From Achromobacter sp. HZ34 (GTDB taxonomy: Bacteria > Pseudomonadota > Gammaproteobacteria > Burkholderiales > Burkholderiaceae_B), in contig NZ_NJIX01000002.1 of assembly GCF_002209485.1 (NCBI RefSeq), forward strand, positions 1 through 64,000: a DNA stretch of 64,000 nt. The letters run 5' to 3'. Made by a program: the position numbers and the translations under genes. Shown here piece by piece: positions 56,901-63,784 of the stretch. Every line of letters begins with the position of its first letter. Position 1 is the first letter of the stretch. The notes under the pieces were generated by a model. The model saw only the letters and a program-made list of their open reading frames with translations. It made no database searches and was not told where the DNA came from.

Positions 56901-57394
56901 CGGGCGGGTCCGCGCGGGGTTTGCTGCGTGATGCCGCCATCGTCGAGGACGCCATGCCGGAACTGCTGGCACCCGAGGAAGGCCAGACCATCGTCGACGA
57001 CTACCGGGCGTTGGGGCTGACCTTGAATCGCCATCCCTTGGCGCTGTTGCGTGCAGCCTTGCACGCGCGCCGCTTCGAGACCGCGCAAGTCCTGCATACC
57101 TATCCCGACCGGCGCCTGGCGCGCGCCTGCGGGCTGGTCACCGTGCGGCAGCGGCCCGGCACCGCCAAGGGCACCATCTTCGTGACGATCGAAGACGAGA
57201 CCGGCGCGGTGAATGCCGTGATCCGGCCGGAGTTGATCGAAAACCAACGCAAGGAATTGCTGGGAGCGTCGCTGCTGGGCATTTATGGCGTCTGGCAGAA
57301 CGTGAACCAGGTCCGGCATCTGATCGCCAGCCGGCTGGTGGACCTGACGCCTTTGCTGGGCGCCTTGAACACCCGCAGCCGGGATTTCCATTGA
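53939..57394 (+). CDS. dnaE2: DnaE2, error-prone DNA polymerase III alpha subunit
   Basis: This 1151-residue C-family polymerase copies past DNA lesions together with ImuB. The N-terminal PHP domain begins AELCCLSNFSFLRGASHPE. The catalytic aspartates are in PPDIDVDFEHQRREE, and the finger region (GRGSAANSAVCYCLGITEVNP) and thumb follow. The C-terminal OB domain has GTIFVTIEDETGAVN. Two features are odd: a Gly-rich linker at residues 96-125 and a 60-residue, lower-GC insertion at residues 852-915 that separates DWECTLVFD from RPAVRLGLNRVKGMG. The start carries an acidic run EEDDDRDDDDEDD. It begins 16 bp after imuB. Confidence 0.93.
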   Translation: MQILEEDDDRDDDDEDDGLAAVVPSLPGYAELCCLSNFSFLRGASHPEELVERAAGLGYEALALTDECSLAGVVRAHVQAKTSGLRLIIGSSFTLATGIAGGRGGGDDRNGAGATGNTTAQDPPPRIVLLAQTREGYGNLAELITLARTRAARKGSYMLAPADLEAPAAPYAHLRRMPDCLAILVPDHGVSADVLVRQARWLADIFPDRAWLGLALQHHSRDDLHRAHVDAAAQASGMPVVALGLVEMHLRSRKPLHDTLTAIRLGKSVRDCGYALAANAERHLRSRLRLGYLYPAAALRQALFIARRCSFNLEELRYEYPDEIVPKGSTPATYLREQTWLGAQRRYGASTPPVVVEQIEKELALIQELHYEAYFLTVYDIVQFARQQKILCQGRGSAANSAVCYCLGITEVNPAQGNSLFERFISKERNEPPDIDVDFEHQRREEVIQYIYGKYGRPRAALTAVVISYRPRSVLRDTGKALGVDPAIVDAVAKAHQWWDDRRALLEGFGNCGLDPESPVARQWAALATQLLGFPRHLSQHPGGFVIARGKLSRLVPIENAAMADRSVVQWDKDDLDAMRLLKVDVLALGMLSVIRRALELTSVRRGRPFAMQDVPQEDKATYDMISDADTVGVFQIESRAQMTMLPRLRPKTYYDLVIEVAIVRPGPIQGGMVHPYLRRRQGLEPITYPSEKVKAVLERTNGVPIFQEQVMQIAMVAAGFTGGEADELRRSMAAWRRKGGVDKFRVKLIGGLLAHGYTKDFAEAIFRQVEGFGEYGFPESHAASFALLAYVSSWLKRHEPEAFLAALLNSQPMGFYAPAQLVQDARRHGVRVLPVDVMHSDWECTLVFDEGAMIGGAVKKGAVKGIANERTENHNAAKKTATNGVPGTEGGTKGFPAIEGSMELRHAPSHAHAPRPAVRLGLNRVKGMGQAAADRISAARAVAPFHDSEDLARRADLNRHELDALAAGDALRTLAGHRRQARWAAAAGGSARGLLRDAAIVEDAMPELLAPEEGQTIVDDYRALGLTLNRHPLALLRAALHARRFETAQVLHTYPDRRLARACGLVTVRQRPGTAKGTIFVTIEDETGAVNAVIRPELIENQRKELLGASLLGIYGVWQNVNQVRHLIASRLVDLTPLLGALNTRSRDFH

Positions 57395-57684
57395 TGGGAA
57401 CGAAAGGAGCTATTTCCCAAAGCGTAAAAAGGAATTCCTGAAGGAATTCATTTTGCCGCAGCGGGAAATGCCATGACGACGGCGTCCCTTCAATTCATGT
57501 CCCATGAAATCAAAAAGGAATTTCTTCAGAAATTCCTTTTTTCCTTACCCTGCCGGTTGAGCACGCCAACGCTGAGCATGACGCACTGCGGGGGCATAAC
57601 GCTTGCTGCCTTATCGGTGATCACGCGGAATTCGCCGCGTGTATCAGCCGTCAAGTCGGCGGCCCTATCAAGCACAGGAGTCCG
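57395..57684. other. Intergenic region after dnaE2, AT-rich
   Basis: These 290 bp carry two similar AAAAAGGAATT motifs (57425-57450 and 57512-57525), an EcoRI-type GAATTC pair at 57432 and 57444, and the dnaE2 terminator at 57512-57543. The rest from 57550 to 57674 holds the likely promoter of the Gln-rich protein, without a clear hexamer pair. Confidence 0.5.
57512..57543 (+). terminator. Rho-independent terminator of dnaE2
   Basis: AAGGAATTTC and GAAATTCCTT make a 10-bp perfect stem with a TTCA loop, followed by TTTTTT. The A-run before and T-run after would lengthen the stem further. It ends the imuA-imuB-dnaE2 transcript. Confidence 0.9.
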
Positions 57685-57906
57685 ATGATGAGCCAGCAAT
57701 CGAATCAGCAAGGCCAAAAGCAGCAAGATCAACAAGGCCAGTCCGGTCAGCAGCACAACCAGGACCAACAGCGTTCCCAGCAGCAACAGCAGCAAAACCG
57801 TCCAGGCCAGCAGCAGCAACCCGGCCAGAAGCCGTCCGGCGGCCAAGGCCAGGGATCGCATGGCAGCAGCGATGCCCAGAACAAAAACATGCAAAAGCAG
57901 CGCTGA
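57685..57906 (+). CDS. Gln-rich microprotein of unknown function
   Basis: This 73-residue frame starts at ATG 57685, with AGGAG six bases before it, and a second ATG follows at once. About 40% of residues are Gln, with Gly, Ser, Asn and Lys making up most of the rest and no hydrophobic core. That would be an intrinsically disordered, highly soluble protein. The good ribosome binding site and its own upstream AT-rich region support a real gene. Its sequence is low complexity and cannot be assigned to a family by eye. It sits after a strong terminator, so it is not part of the dnaE2 transcript. Confidence 0.6.
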   Translation: MMSQQSNQQGQKQQDQQGQSGQQHNQDQQRSQQQQQQNRPGQQQQPGQKPSGGQGQGSHGSSDAQNKNMQKQR

Positions 57907-58055
57907 TCCGCATTGATGCGACGCACAACGGGCAGGTACGGCTGAGTAAGCGCCCGCCCTGATGAGTCAAACGGCTCTGTAGAGCCACCTGCCGGCGGCG
58001 GCGCCATACTGGTTCGAAACGGACCATAAGCCCGCCAATGACATGCCGGCGCACC

Positions 58056-58099
58056 GCACCCCGGCCATGGTCCTTACAAAAAGACCGTGGTCGGGGTGC
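58056..58099. repeat. 17-bp hairpin (inverted repeat) between the microprotein and the DadA-like gene
   Basis: The left arm 58056-58072 pairs with 58083-58099 over 17 positions with two G-U pairs and no mismatch; the loop is CTTACAAAAA. The remainder of 57907-58164 holds a smaller 6-bp stem, TCCTGC-N6-GCAGGA at 58114-58131, that could end the minus-strand gene. No T-run follows either arm of the large stem. Confidence 0.75.
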
Positions 58100-58164
58100 A
58101 TTATTTAGAAATCTCCTGCTTCCTTGCAGGATGGGCAGCGCCCGCCAGCGCCGCCGCGCGCAAC

Positions 58165-59412
58165 TCACTTCGGCAGGAACGGCGCGGCATCGATGGGCGC
58201 AGGCAGGCCCGCCATCTGCGCCGTCAGCAAGGCCGCGCTGCCGCAAGCCAGTGTGAAACCCAACGCCCCCTGCCCCACGTTCAGCCACAGATTCTGCGCC
58301 GCCCGGCTGGGCCCGATAATGGGTTTGCTGCCCGGCGTCGCGGGCCGCAAGCCAGCCCAGGCCACTGCCGTATCCAGATCCAGCCGGGGAAAAATCTCCG
58401 CCACCTGGTGCTTGAGCAAGGCAATGCGTTGCGGATCGATGGCGGAGTCGGCACTACCGATATCCACCATCGCCGCGATGCGCAGGATCTTGCCCATGCG
58501 CGCATACACGATGCGCCGTTCGTAATCGGTCACGCTGATGGCCGGCCCTTCGTCCTCGTGCGCCAGCGGCACGCTCAGGCTATAGCCCTTGAGCGGATAC
58601 AAAGGCAGGTTCTCGCCCAAGGGCCCCAGCAAGATCCGGCTGCCCAGCCCCGACGCCACCACGAATGCTTCCGCCTGGATGTCGCCCTTGTCGCTGTCGG
58701 CGGCGGTAATCACGGCGCCGCGCCGGCGCAAGCCGCGCACGTTCGTGCTCATGCGCAGCGCCACATTGGGCAGCGTCTTCAGCTTGTCGAACAACCCCTC
58801 GGTGAACAGGCGGCAATCGCCGCTTTCCTCGCTGGGCGTGTAGATGGCACCGGCCAGCTTGCCCCGCATGCCGGCCAGGGCCGGTTCCAGCGCCAGGGTT
58901 TCTTCGGCCGACAGGACCGATTGTTCCGCCCCGTGCGCCGCCTGGTAAGCCACCAGCCGCCGCGCCTTCTCCAGCAGGTTCGCGTCGCGATACGCGATCA
59001 GCTTGCCGTTGCGCACATGGCCGAATTCGATAGGCTCTTGCGCCAGCAGGCCGTGCATGGCATCGCGGCTCAGGTAAGACAGGGTCGATAGCTCAGCCGT
59101 GGACGTGCGCGCCACCGACGCGCGGCAGGCCAGCACGAAATCCAGGCACCAGCGCCACTGGTGCGGGTCCAGGCGCGGGCGGAAACGCAAGGGCGAATCC
59201 GCCCGCAACAGCCAGCTGGGCACGCTGGGCAGCACGCCAGGCCCGGCCAGGGGAGCGACATAGCTGTAGCTCAACTGGCCGCCATTGGCGAAACTGGAAA
59301 CCTCGGCAGGCCGTTCCCGCGAGTCCACCAGCGTCACATCGAAACCCTGGCGGGCCAGGAAATAAGCGGAGGTCACGCCGACCACGCCGGCCCCGATCAC
59401 GCATACACGCAT
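58165..59412 (-). CDS. dadA: D-amino acid dehydrogenase, small subunit type (DadA-like)
   Basis: This 415-residue FAD enzyme oxidises D-amino acids to 2-oxo acids at the inner face of the membrane. The start at 59412 is MRVCVIGAGVVGVTSAYFLA, the FAD motif. SFANGGQLSYSYVAPLAGPG and the late GLRPATPGSKPIIG and GFTLACGSAALLTAQM are family signatures. It is divergent from a LysR regulator, with paired candidate operators between. A role in D-Ala use, or in another D-amino acid such as D-Arg or D-Pro, is possible. Confidence 0.9.
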   Translation of the reverse strand: MRVCVIGAGVVGVTSAYFLARQGFDVTLVDSRERPAEVSSFANGGQLSYSYVAPLAGPGVLPSVPSWLLRADSPLRFRPRLDPHQWRWCLDFVLACRASVARTSTAELSTLSYLSRDAMHGLLAQEPIEFGHVRNGKLIAYRDANLLEKARRLVAYQAAHGAEQSVLSAEETLALEPALAGMRGKLAGAIYTPSEESGDCRLFTEGLFDKLKTLPNVALRMSTNVRGLRRRGAVITAADSDKGDIQAEAFVVASGLGSRILLGPLGENLPLYPLKGYSLSVPLAHEDEGPAISVTDYERRIVYARMGKILRIAAMVDIGSADSAIDPQRIALLKHQVAEIFPRLDLDTAVAWAGLRPATPGSKPIIGPSRAAQNLWLNVGQGALGFTLACGSAALLTAQMAGLPAPIDAAPFLPK

Positions 59413-59492
59413 GAAAACATCCTGAAAGATCCACCTGGGGCCGATTCTGGACGTTGCGCGAGGCACCCGCAAATGCCAAAGCCGCCAGCGGA

Positions 59493-59590
59493 CATAACCT
59501 TTGGCTATGGAATCGCAGTCCAGGGTTTCCCTTATAAGCGATCCATGCGGGTAGATTGTGGTTAAGCTGCCGCATAACCTTCAGCTATTG
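59493..59590. promoter_or_regulatory. Paired LysR-type operators, ATA-N9-TAT
   Basis: CATAACCTTTGGCTATGG at 59493-59510 and CATAACCTTCAGCTATTG at 59573-59590 share 14 of 18 bases and are exactly 80 bp apart. Each contains ATA-N9-TAT, the LysR T-N11-A form. The first site lies toward the dadA-like gene, the second 16 bp before the LysR start codon, which suits autoregulation and looping. Confidence 0.7.
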
Positions 59591-59606
59591 CCTTACGAAT
59601 ACCCTC

Positions 59607-60494
59607 ATGCGCCTGCGCCACATAGAATTGTTCGAAGCCATCCGCGCCACGGGATCGCTCAGCCGCGCCGCCCAGACGCTGCATATCTCCCAGCCGGCGG
59701 CCAGCAAGATGCTGGCGCATGCCGAAGCGCAGGTCGGCTTCAAGTTGTTCGAACGCATCAAGGGACGGCTGCAGGCCACCCGCGAGGCGGACATCCTGGC
59801 GCCGGACATCGCCCGCCTGTCGCGCGACCTGGAAAGCGTGCGCAAGCTGGCCGCCAATCTCAGGCACCATCCGCAGGGCCATTTGCGTCTGGGCTGCGCG
59901 CCCAGCCTGGGCCTGGGCATCGTGCCGCGCGCCACGGGGCTGAGCCGGGCCCGCCAGCCGGACATCACTTTCAGCATCCATACGCATCACACCGGCGAAC
60001 TGATCGCGGGCCTGTTGGCACGGGAAATCGATATGGCGATAACGTACGAGCCGCCCGCCCACCCGGGCATTGCCCGTATCGACCTGGACCGATCGGAAAT
60101 GGTCTATGTCAGCCGAGAGGCGGACCACGCGCCCATGCCGCTGGCGGCCGTCGATGGCAGCCGGCTGATTTCCATGGATCCGCAAGATCCGCTGGGCGGA
60201 CTGTTGCAATCCGCCCTGGCCGAGCACGGCACCGCCCTGGGCACCGCGTTGCGGGTGCATACCCATTACATGGCGTGTGCCATGGTCGAGGCGGGCTGCG
60301 GCGACGCCATCGTCGATGCCTACAGCGCCCAAGGGGTGGCGCGGCCCAGCCTGTCCCTGCGCCGGCTGGAGCCGCCGGTGTACTTCCATATCGGCGCCCT
60401 GGTTCATGCCGACGATCCCTTGTCGTCGCTGCATCACGGGTTTCTGGACTGCCTGCGCCAGGCATGCGCGGAAGCGGCCAAGTCCTTGCCTTAG
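59607..60494 (+). CDS. LysR-family transcriptional regulator
   Basis: This 295-residue LysR protein starts at the ATG at 59607 (MRLRHIELFEAIRATGSLSR); the frame extends to 59556. The pair RAAQTLHISQPAASKMLAHAEAQVGFKLFERIKGRLQAT is like the OccR, NocR and ArgP-like regulators of amino-acid catabolism. It is divergent from the D-amino acid dehydrogenase gene and is its likely regulator, through the paired ATA-N9-TAT sites. Its end lies 17 bp before a 10-bp tandem repeat. Confidence 0.9.
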   Translation: MRLRHIELFEAIRATGSLSRAAQTLHISQPAASKMLAHAEAQVGFKLFERIKGRLQATREADILAPDIARLSRDLESVRKLAANLRHHPQGHLRLGCAPSLGLGIVPRATGLSRARQPDITFSIHTHHTGELIAGLLAREIDMAITYEPPAHPGIARIDLDRSEMVYVSREADHAPMPLAAVDGSRLISMDPQDPLGGLLQSALAEHGTALGTALRVHTHYMACAMVEAGCGDAIVDAYSAQGVARPSLSLRRLEPPVYFHIGALVHADDPLSSLHHGFLDCLRQACAEAAKSLP

Positions 60495-60510
60495 GCAGGA
60501 CCTGGATGGC

Positions 60511-60570
60511 CGGGGCGATCGGCGGCGATCGGCGGTGGTCAGTGGCAGTCAGTGGCGGTCGGCGGCGTCC
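60511..60570. repeat. 10-bp tandem repeat at the LysR/PPTase convergent junction
   Basis: Six consecutive 10-bp blocks, consensus GGCGGCGATC, start 17 bp after the LysR stop codon. Blocks four to six cover the 3' end of the phosphopantetheinyl transferase gene on the minus strand and supply its last residues. Confidence 0.75.
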
Positions 60571-61469
60571 TGGGCGGTCGACCCGTATGGCCAGGTGCTC
60601 GACGCCGCATACACGGTGCGAACCGGTGGCAGAACGCAGTTTCTGGCCGCGCGCCAATGCAGTGCTTCGGCAGGACCAGCCAGGGTGGCCTGCCCCCCGT
60701 CCGGCATCGACCACACCACGCTGGCGACCCAGTCCTCGCCTATCGTCCAGCAACGTGCATCCCAGGTGCCGGCCGGTGCGCGCAGCGCCCAGCCGTCAGC
60801 CTGGGCGCGCAGGCCGACTGTCCGCATATCCGCCGGAAAGTCCAGGCCGGCGGCCTTGATGAAGGACTCTTTCAAAGTCCATAACTGGTAAAAAAACGTC
60901 AACCGGTCCGCCTCGGCCAAGGCCTGCAGGTGGGCCTGCTCGGCGTCGTCGCAGCACCACGGCGCCAGTGCCTCCAGGTCCCTCACCCGCTTGCGCTCCA
61001 GGTCTACGCCCATCCGCCACCCGGCCGGGCCATGCGCCACCAGGGCATGCCCATCGCTATGGCTGAGCGACCAGGCCGGCGCCGTCGCAAGGCCGGCGGC
61101 ATGCCCTGCCACAACAGAGGCGTCTTCTGCGCTGCGGCTTCCCCCGCCGGCAGCCGGACGCCGCGAACCCGAGGCATGCGCCCCTGTTCCTACGCCAGCC
61201 TGCTGCAACGCCGCTCGGCTGACCCGCCATTGCAAGGCGGCGCGGGGTGTGCGGGGCGTCCCGGCGCGCGGGATGTCGGCGGGCGACAAGGCGCCGGGAT
61301 CGTAGTCCTCCGCTGCCGCCGGACAGGCCCACAGCAAGGCGGGCAGGCCGGCCGCGGCGTCGACAACTGACGAGCGCGCTGAAGAATCAGCGCCTGCATC
61401 CGCTGCGAATACGCCTGCGGATGCGGAATTTATCCCGTCTCCTGGAACTGAAGTCTTGGTTTCAGACAC
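60549..61469 (-). CDS. 4'-phosphopantetheinyl transferase (ApeB-like)
   Basis: This 306-residue protein uses a GTG start at 61469 with AGGA seven bases upstream. It transfers the phosphopantetheine arm to carrier proteins. The Mg- and CoA-binding motifs of the Sfp family are MGVDLERKR and LWTLKESFIKAAG. The N-terminal 60 residues are Ala/Gly-rich and variable. It is divergent from a chain length factor gene, with the first two acyl carrier proteins of the cluster nearby, so those are the likely substrates. In aryl polyene clusters this gene is called apeB. Confidence 0.87.
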   Translation of the reverse strand: MSETKTSVPGDGINSASAGVFAADAGADSSARSSVVDAAAGLPALLWACPAAAEDYDPGALSPADIPRAGTPRTPRAALQWRVSRAALQQAGVGTGAHASGSRRPAAGGGSRSAEDASVVAGHAAGLATAPAWSLSHSDGHALVAHGPAGWRMGVDLERKRVRDLEALAPWCCDDAEQAHLQALAEADRLTFFYQLWTLKESFIKAAGLDFPADMRTVGLRAQADGWALRAPAGTWDARCWTIGEDWVASVVWSMPDGGQATLAGPAEALHWRAARNCVLPPVRTVYAASSTWPYGSTAQDAADRH

Positions 61470-61630
61470 CCTCTATTCCTGTTCAATCGCTACCCAATGG
61501 CCAGCGGATGGCCTCGATGCTGGCCAAATTGCTGACAATAACCTGAACTATGACAAAGTGTATTGCAATATGGAGACAATGTAACAAGATAGTCCCATGG
61601 AAGAGCCTGCGGCCCGGTACACTGCGCGCC
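61470..61630. promoter_or_regulatory. Bidirectional promoter region of the aryl-polyene-type cluster
   Basis: These 161 bp separate the phosphopantetheinyl transferase from the chain length factor gene. The middle, 61525-61590, is AT-rich and contains a perfect 10-bp palindrome, TATTGCAATA, at 61561-61570, and a TTGCTGACAAT segment at 61529-61539 that could serve as a -35 element. Confidence 0.45.
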
Positions 61631-62449
61631 ATGTTGAAATTTTCAATTCCGCAGTGGCACGCCTGGGCGCCTGGAATTGAGAGCGTAGACGCTTGGCGGG
61701 ACTGGGCGCGCAGCCCTTTCATCCCGACGACGGACACGCGCGCGCCCACGCCTGACATCGGATTCCTCCCCGCAATGCAACGTCGCCGGCTCAGCCCGCT
61801 GGCGCGCATGGCCGTGGGCAGCGCCTGGCCGCTGACCGCGGAGGGTGAAGCCATCCCGATGGTCTACGCCTCGCATCATGGCGAGACCACGCGCGGCTAC
61901 GAGTTGTTGCACGCGCTGGCGCAGGACGAGCCTTTGTCGCCGACCTCCTTCAGCCTGTCCGTGCATAACGCCTGCGCGGGCATGTGGTCCATCCTGCGGC
62001 ACGATACCACCGAGACCGTGGCCTTGTCGGTGCAGGGCGACGGCCTGGAAAGCGCCATCGTCGAAGCCTCCCTGCTGCTGGACGCCGGCCATCCCGCGGT
62101 GCTCGTGGTGCTGGCCGAAGAACGTCCGCCCGAGTCCTATACGGCGTGGATCGACGACATCCCCTTCCCCTACGGCCTGGCGCTGCGCGTTACCGCAGGG
62201 CAGGACTACGCGTTGGAACTCCGGGCTCCCGCGCCAAGGGATCCGGCGCTTCACATCCAGGGGGCTGCGGCTTCGCACACTGCTGGAACTCCCACTGCTC
62301 CCCTGCGGGAAGACCTGTCCGCTCCCCCGGCGGGCGCCGCCATCGCCCTGCCGAATCCATTGAACCTCTTGCGCCACCTGGCCCTCGGCAGCCGCGACTG
62401 GACGCACTCGCATCCGCGCCGCCAGTGGCGCTGGCAGCATCTGTCATGA
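61631..62449 (+). CDS. Beta-ketoacyl synthase-like chain length factor (ApeC-like)
   Basis: This 272-residue protein starts at the ATG at 61631 (MLKFSIPQWHAW). It has a thiolase-fold text like the coronafacic-acid-synthetase-type KS partner of aryl polyene clusters: FLPAMQRRRLSPLARMAVGSAW, then VYASHHGETTRGYELL, then FSLSVHNACAGMWSIL. Such proteins usually pair with a real ketosynthase and set chain length. A cysteine follows HNA at the place of the ketosynthase nucleophile, where these proteins more often have another residue. It overlaps the acyltransferase gene by 4 bp. Confidence 0.82.
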   Translation: MLKFSIPQWHAWAPGIESVDAWRDWARSPFIPTTDTRAPTPDIGFLPAMQRRRLSPLARMAVGSAWPLTAEGEAIPMVYASHHGETTRGYELLHALAQDEPLSPTSFSLSVHNACAGMWSILRHDTTETVALSVQGDGLESAIVEASLLLDAGHPAVLVVLAEERPPESYTAWIDDIPFPYGLALRVTAGQDYALELRAPAPRDPALHIQGAAASHTAGTPTAPLREDLSAPPAGAAIALPNPLNLLRHLALGSRDWTHSHPRRQWRWQHLS

Positions 62450-63270
62450 GCATGGAAAACAGCATCGAACCCTTCGTCGAACCCCTGCCGCCGCGGCAGG
62501 ACGCCTGGTTGCTGCGACTGTTCGCCACCGCCTTCGCCTTCACCGTCTTCGGCCTGGGCGGCCTGTTCCTGCGGCTGGTCGTCTTCCCGCCGCAGCGCCT
62601 GCTGTGCCCCGATCTGGCGCGCCGGCAGCGGCGTGCGCGCGGCGTCATCTTCTGGATGTTCCGCCTGTTCCTCCGCCTGCTGGTGCGCACCGGCATCCTG
62701 ACCTACGAGTTCCGTGGCGCCGAACGGCTGGGCCGCCCCGGCCAGATGATCGTGGCCAACCACCCGTCGCTGCTGGACGTCGTGTTTCTGCTGGGCCACG
62801 TCGCGCGCGCCAACTGCATCGTCAAGCACAGCCTGGCGACCAATATCTTCACCGGCGGGCCGGTGCGCAACGCCCGCTATATCACCAACGACGAAAGCCT
62901 GGAGATGTTCGACCACGCCGCCCAGGTGCTGCGCGATGGCGAGACGCTGGTGGTGTTTCCGGAAGGTACCCGCACGCCGCGAGACAGTTCGCCGCGCTTC
63001 CATCGGGGCGCCTGCGCCATCGCGATGCGCGGCGCGCGCGTCATCACGCCGGTGGTGATTCACATGAACACACGCAGCCTGACCAAGGGCGAGCCGTGGT
63101 ACCGCATACCGCGCCAACGCATGCACTACATCTTTGAGGTCGGTGCCGACGTCGATCCGCAGCGTTGGACCAGCCAGCATCCCCTACCGATCGCCGGCCG
63201 CCTGATGAATGAACATCTACATAACTATTTTGAAACGGAGCTGAAGCGGGATGAGCCAGCTGGAAAATGA
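62446..63270 (+). CDS. Lysophospholipid acyltransferase-like membrane protein (ApeD-like)
   Basis: This 274-residue PlsC-family enzyme has a hydrophobic helix at residues 22-50, then the acyltransferase motifs NHPSLLDVVF, which is the HX4D-like box, and FPEGTRTPRD. It is coupled to the chain length factor gene by ATGA and overlaps the first acyl carrier protein gene by 20 bp. In aryl polyene clusters the corresponding gene is thought to move an acyl group to a lipid carrier or anchor. The open frame continues upstream to 61984, but that stretch is in another gene. Confidence 0.88.
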   Translation: MSMENSIEPFVEPLPPRQDAWLLRLFATAFAFTVFGLGGLFLRLVVFPPQRLLCPDLARRQRRARGVIFWMFRLFLRLLVRTGILTYEFRGAERLGRPGQMIVANHPSLLDVVFLLGHVARANCIVKHSLATNIFTGGPVRNARYITNDESLEMFDHAAQVLRDGETLVVFPEGTRTPRDSSPRFHRGACAIAMRGARVITPVVIHMNTRSLTKGEPWYRIPRQRMHYIFEVGADVDPQRWTSQHPLPIAGRLMNEHLHNYFETELKRDEPAGK

Positions 63271-63511
63271 GATCAAAGCCCTTGTCATCGAGGCCCTGGG
63301 GCTGGAGGACATCACCCCCGCGGACATCGACAACGACGCCGAGCTGTTCGGCGACGGGCTGGGCCTGGATTCGGTGGATGCGCTGGAGCTGGGGCTCGCC
63401 TTGCAGAAACGTTATGGCATCACCATCGATCCCGAAACGAGGAACATGCGTGGCCATTTCGCGACCATAACCAATTTGAGTGAGTTCGTCTCGGCGCAAC
63501 GCAGCGCCTGA
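63251..63511 (+). CDS. Acyl carrier protein (ApeE-like)
   Basis: This 86-residue carrier protein has the phosphopantetheine serine in GLDSVDALEL. The helix-loop-helix and its acidic charge are normal. It lies between an acyltransferase and a second carrier protein, as in aryl polyene clusters where two carrier proteins work as a pair. Confidence 0.9.
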   Translation: MSQLENEIKALVIEALGLEDITPADIDNDAELFGDGLGLDSVDALELGLALQKRYGITIDPETRNMRGHFATITNLSEFVSAQRSA

Positions 63512-63529
63512 GTCTCTGGAGCAAGTGTG

Positions 63530-63784
63530 ATGCAGACCCGGGAAGACATTTTCAACGTGCTTCGCGACGCGATGGTGGACCTTTTCGAAATCGAACCCGA
63601 GCGCGTGGTACCGACCGCCAACCTTTACACGGACCTGGAGATCGACAGTATCGACGCCATCGATCTGCTCGATCACATCAAGCGCAAGACCGGCCACAAG
63701 CTGGCCGCGGAAAACTTCCGCACGGTGCGCACGGTGCAGGATGTCGTCGATGCAGTGATGCGGCAACAGGAAGCCGCTGCATGA
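63530..63784 (+). CDS. Acyl carrier protein (ApeF-like)
   Basis: This 84-residue carrier protein has the attachment serine in EIDSIDAIDL. The start is the ATG at 63530, with GGAGCAA upstream; a GTG sits three bases before. It follows the first carrier gene by 18 bp and its stop overlaps the next start (ATGA). Confidence 0.9.
   Translation: MQTREDIFNVLRDAMVDLFEIEPERVVPTANLYTDLEIDSIDAIDLLDHIKRKTGHKLAAENFRTVRTVQDVVDAVMRQQEAAA

Noticed and set aside
54692-57391. 899-residue minus-strand frame opposite dnaE2
   Set aside because: Mirror of the third-codon-position GC bias; no start signal and no recognisable domain.
58056-58099. Terminal inverted repeats of a transposon
   Set aside because: The arms are 10 bases apart with no transposase, direct repeats or cargo.
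60511-60570. Iterons of a replication origin
   Set aside because: The 10-bp repeats are GC-rich, without an AT-rich melt region or an initiator gene nearby, and sit at a convergent gene end.
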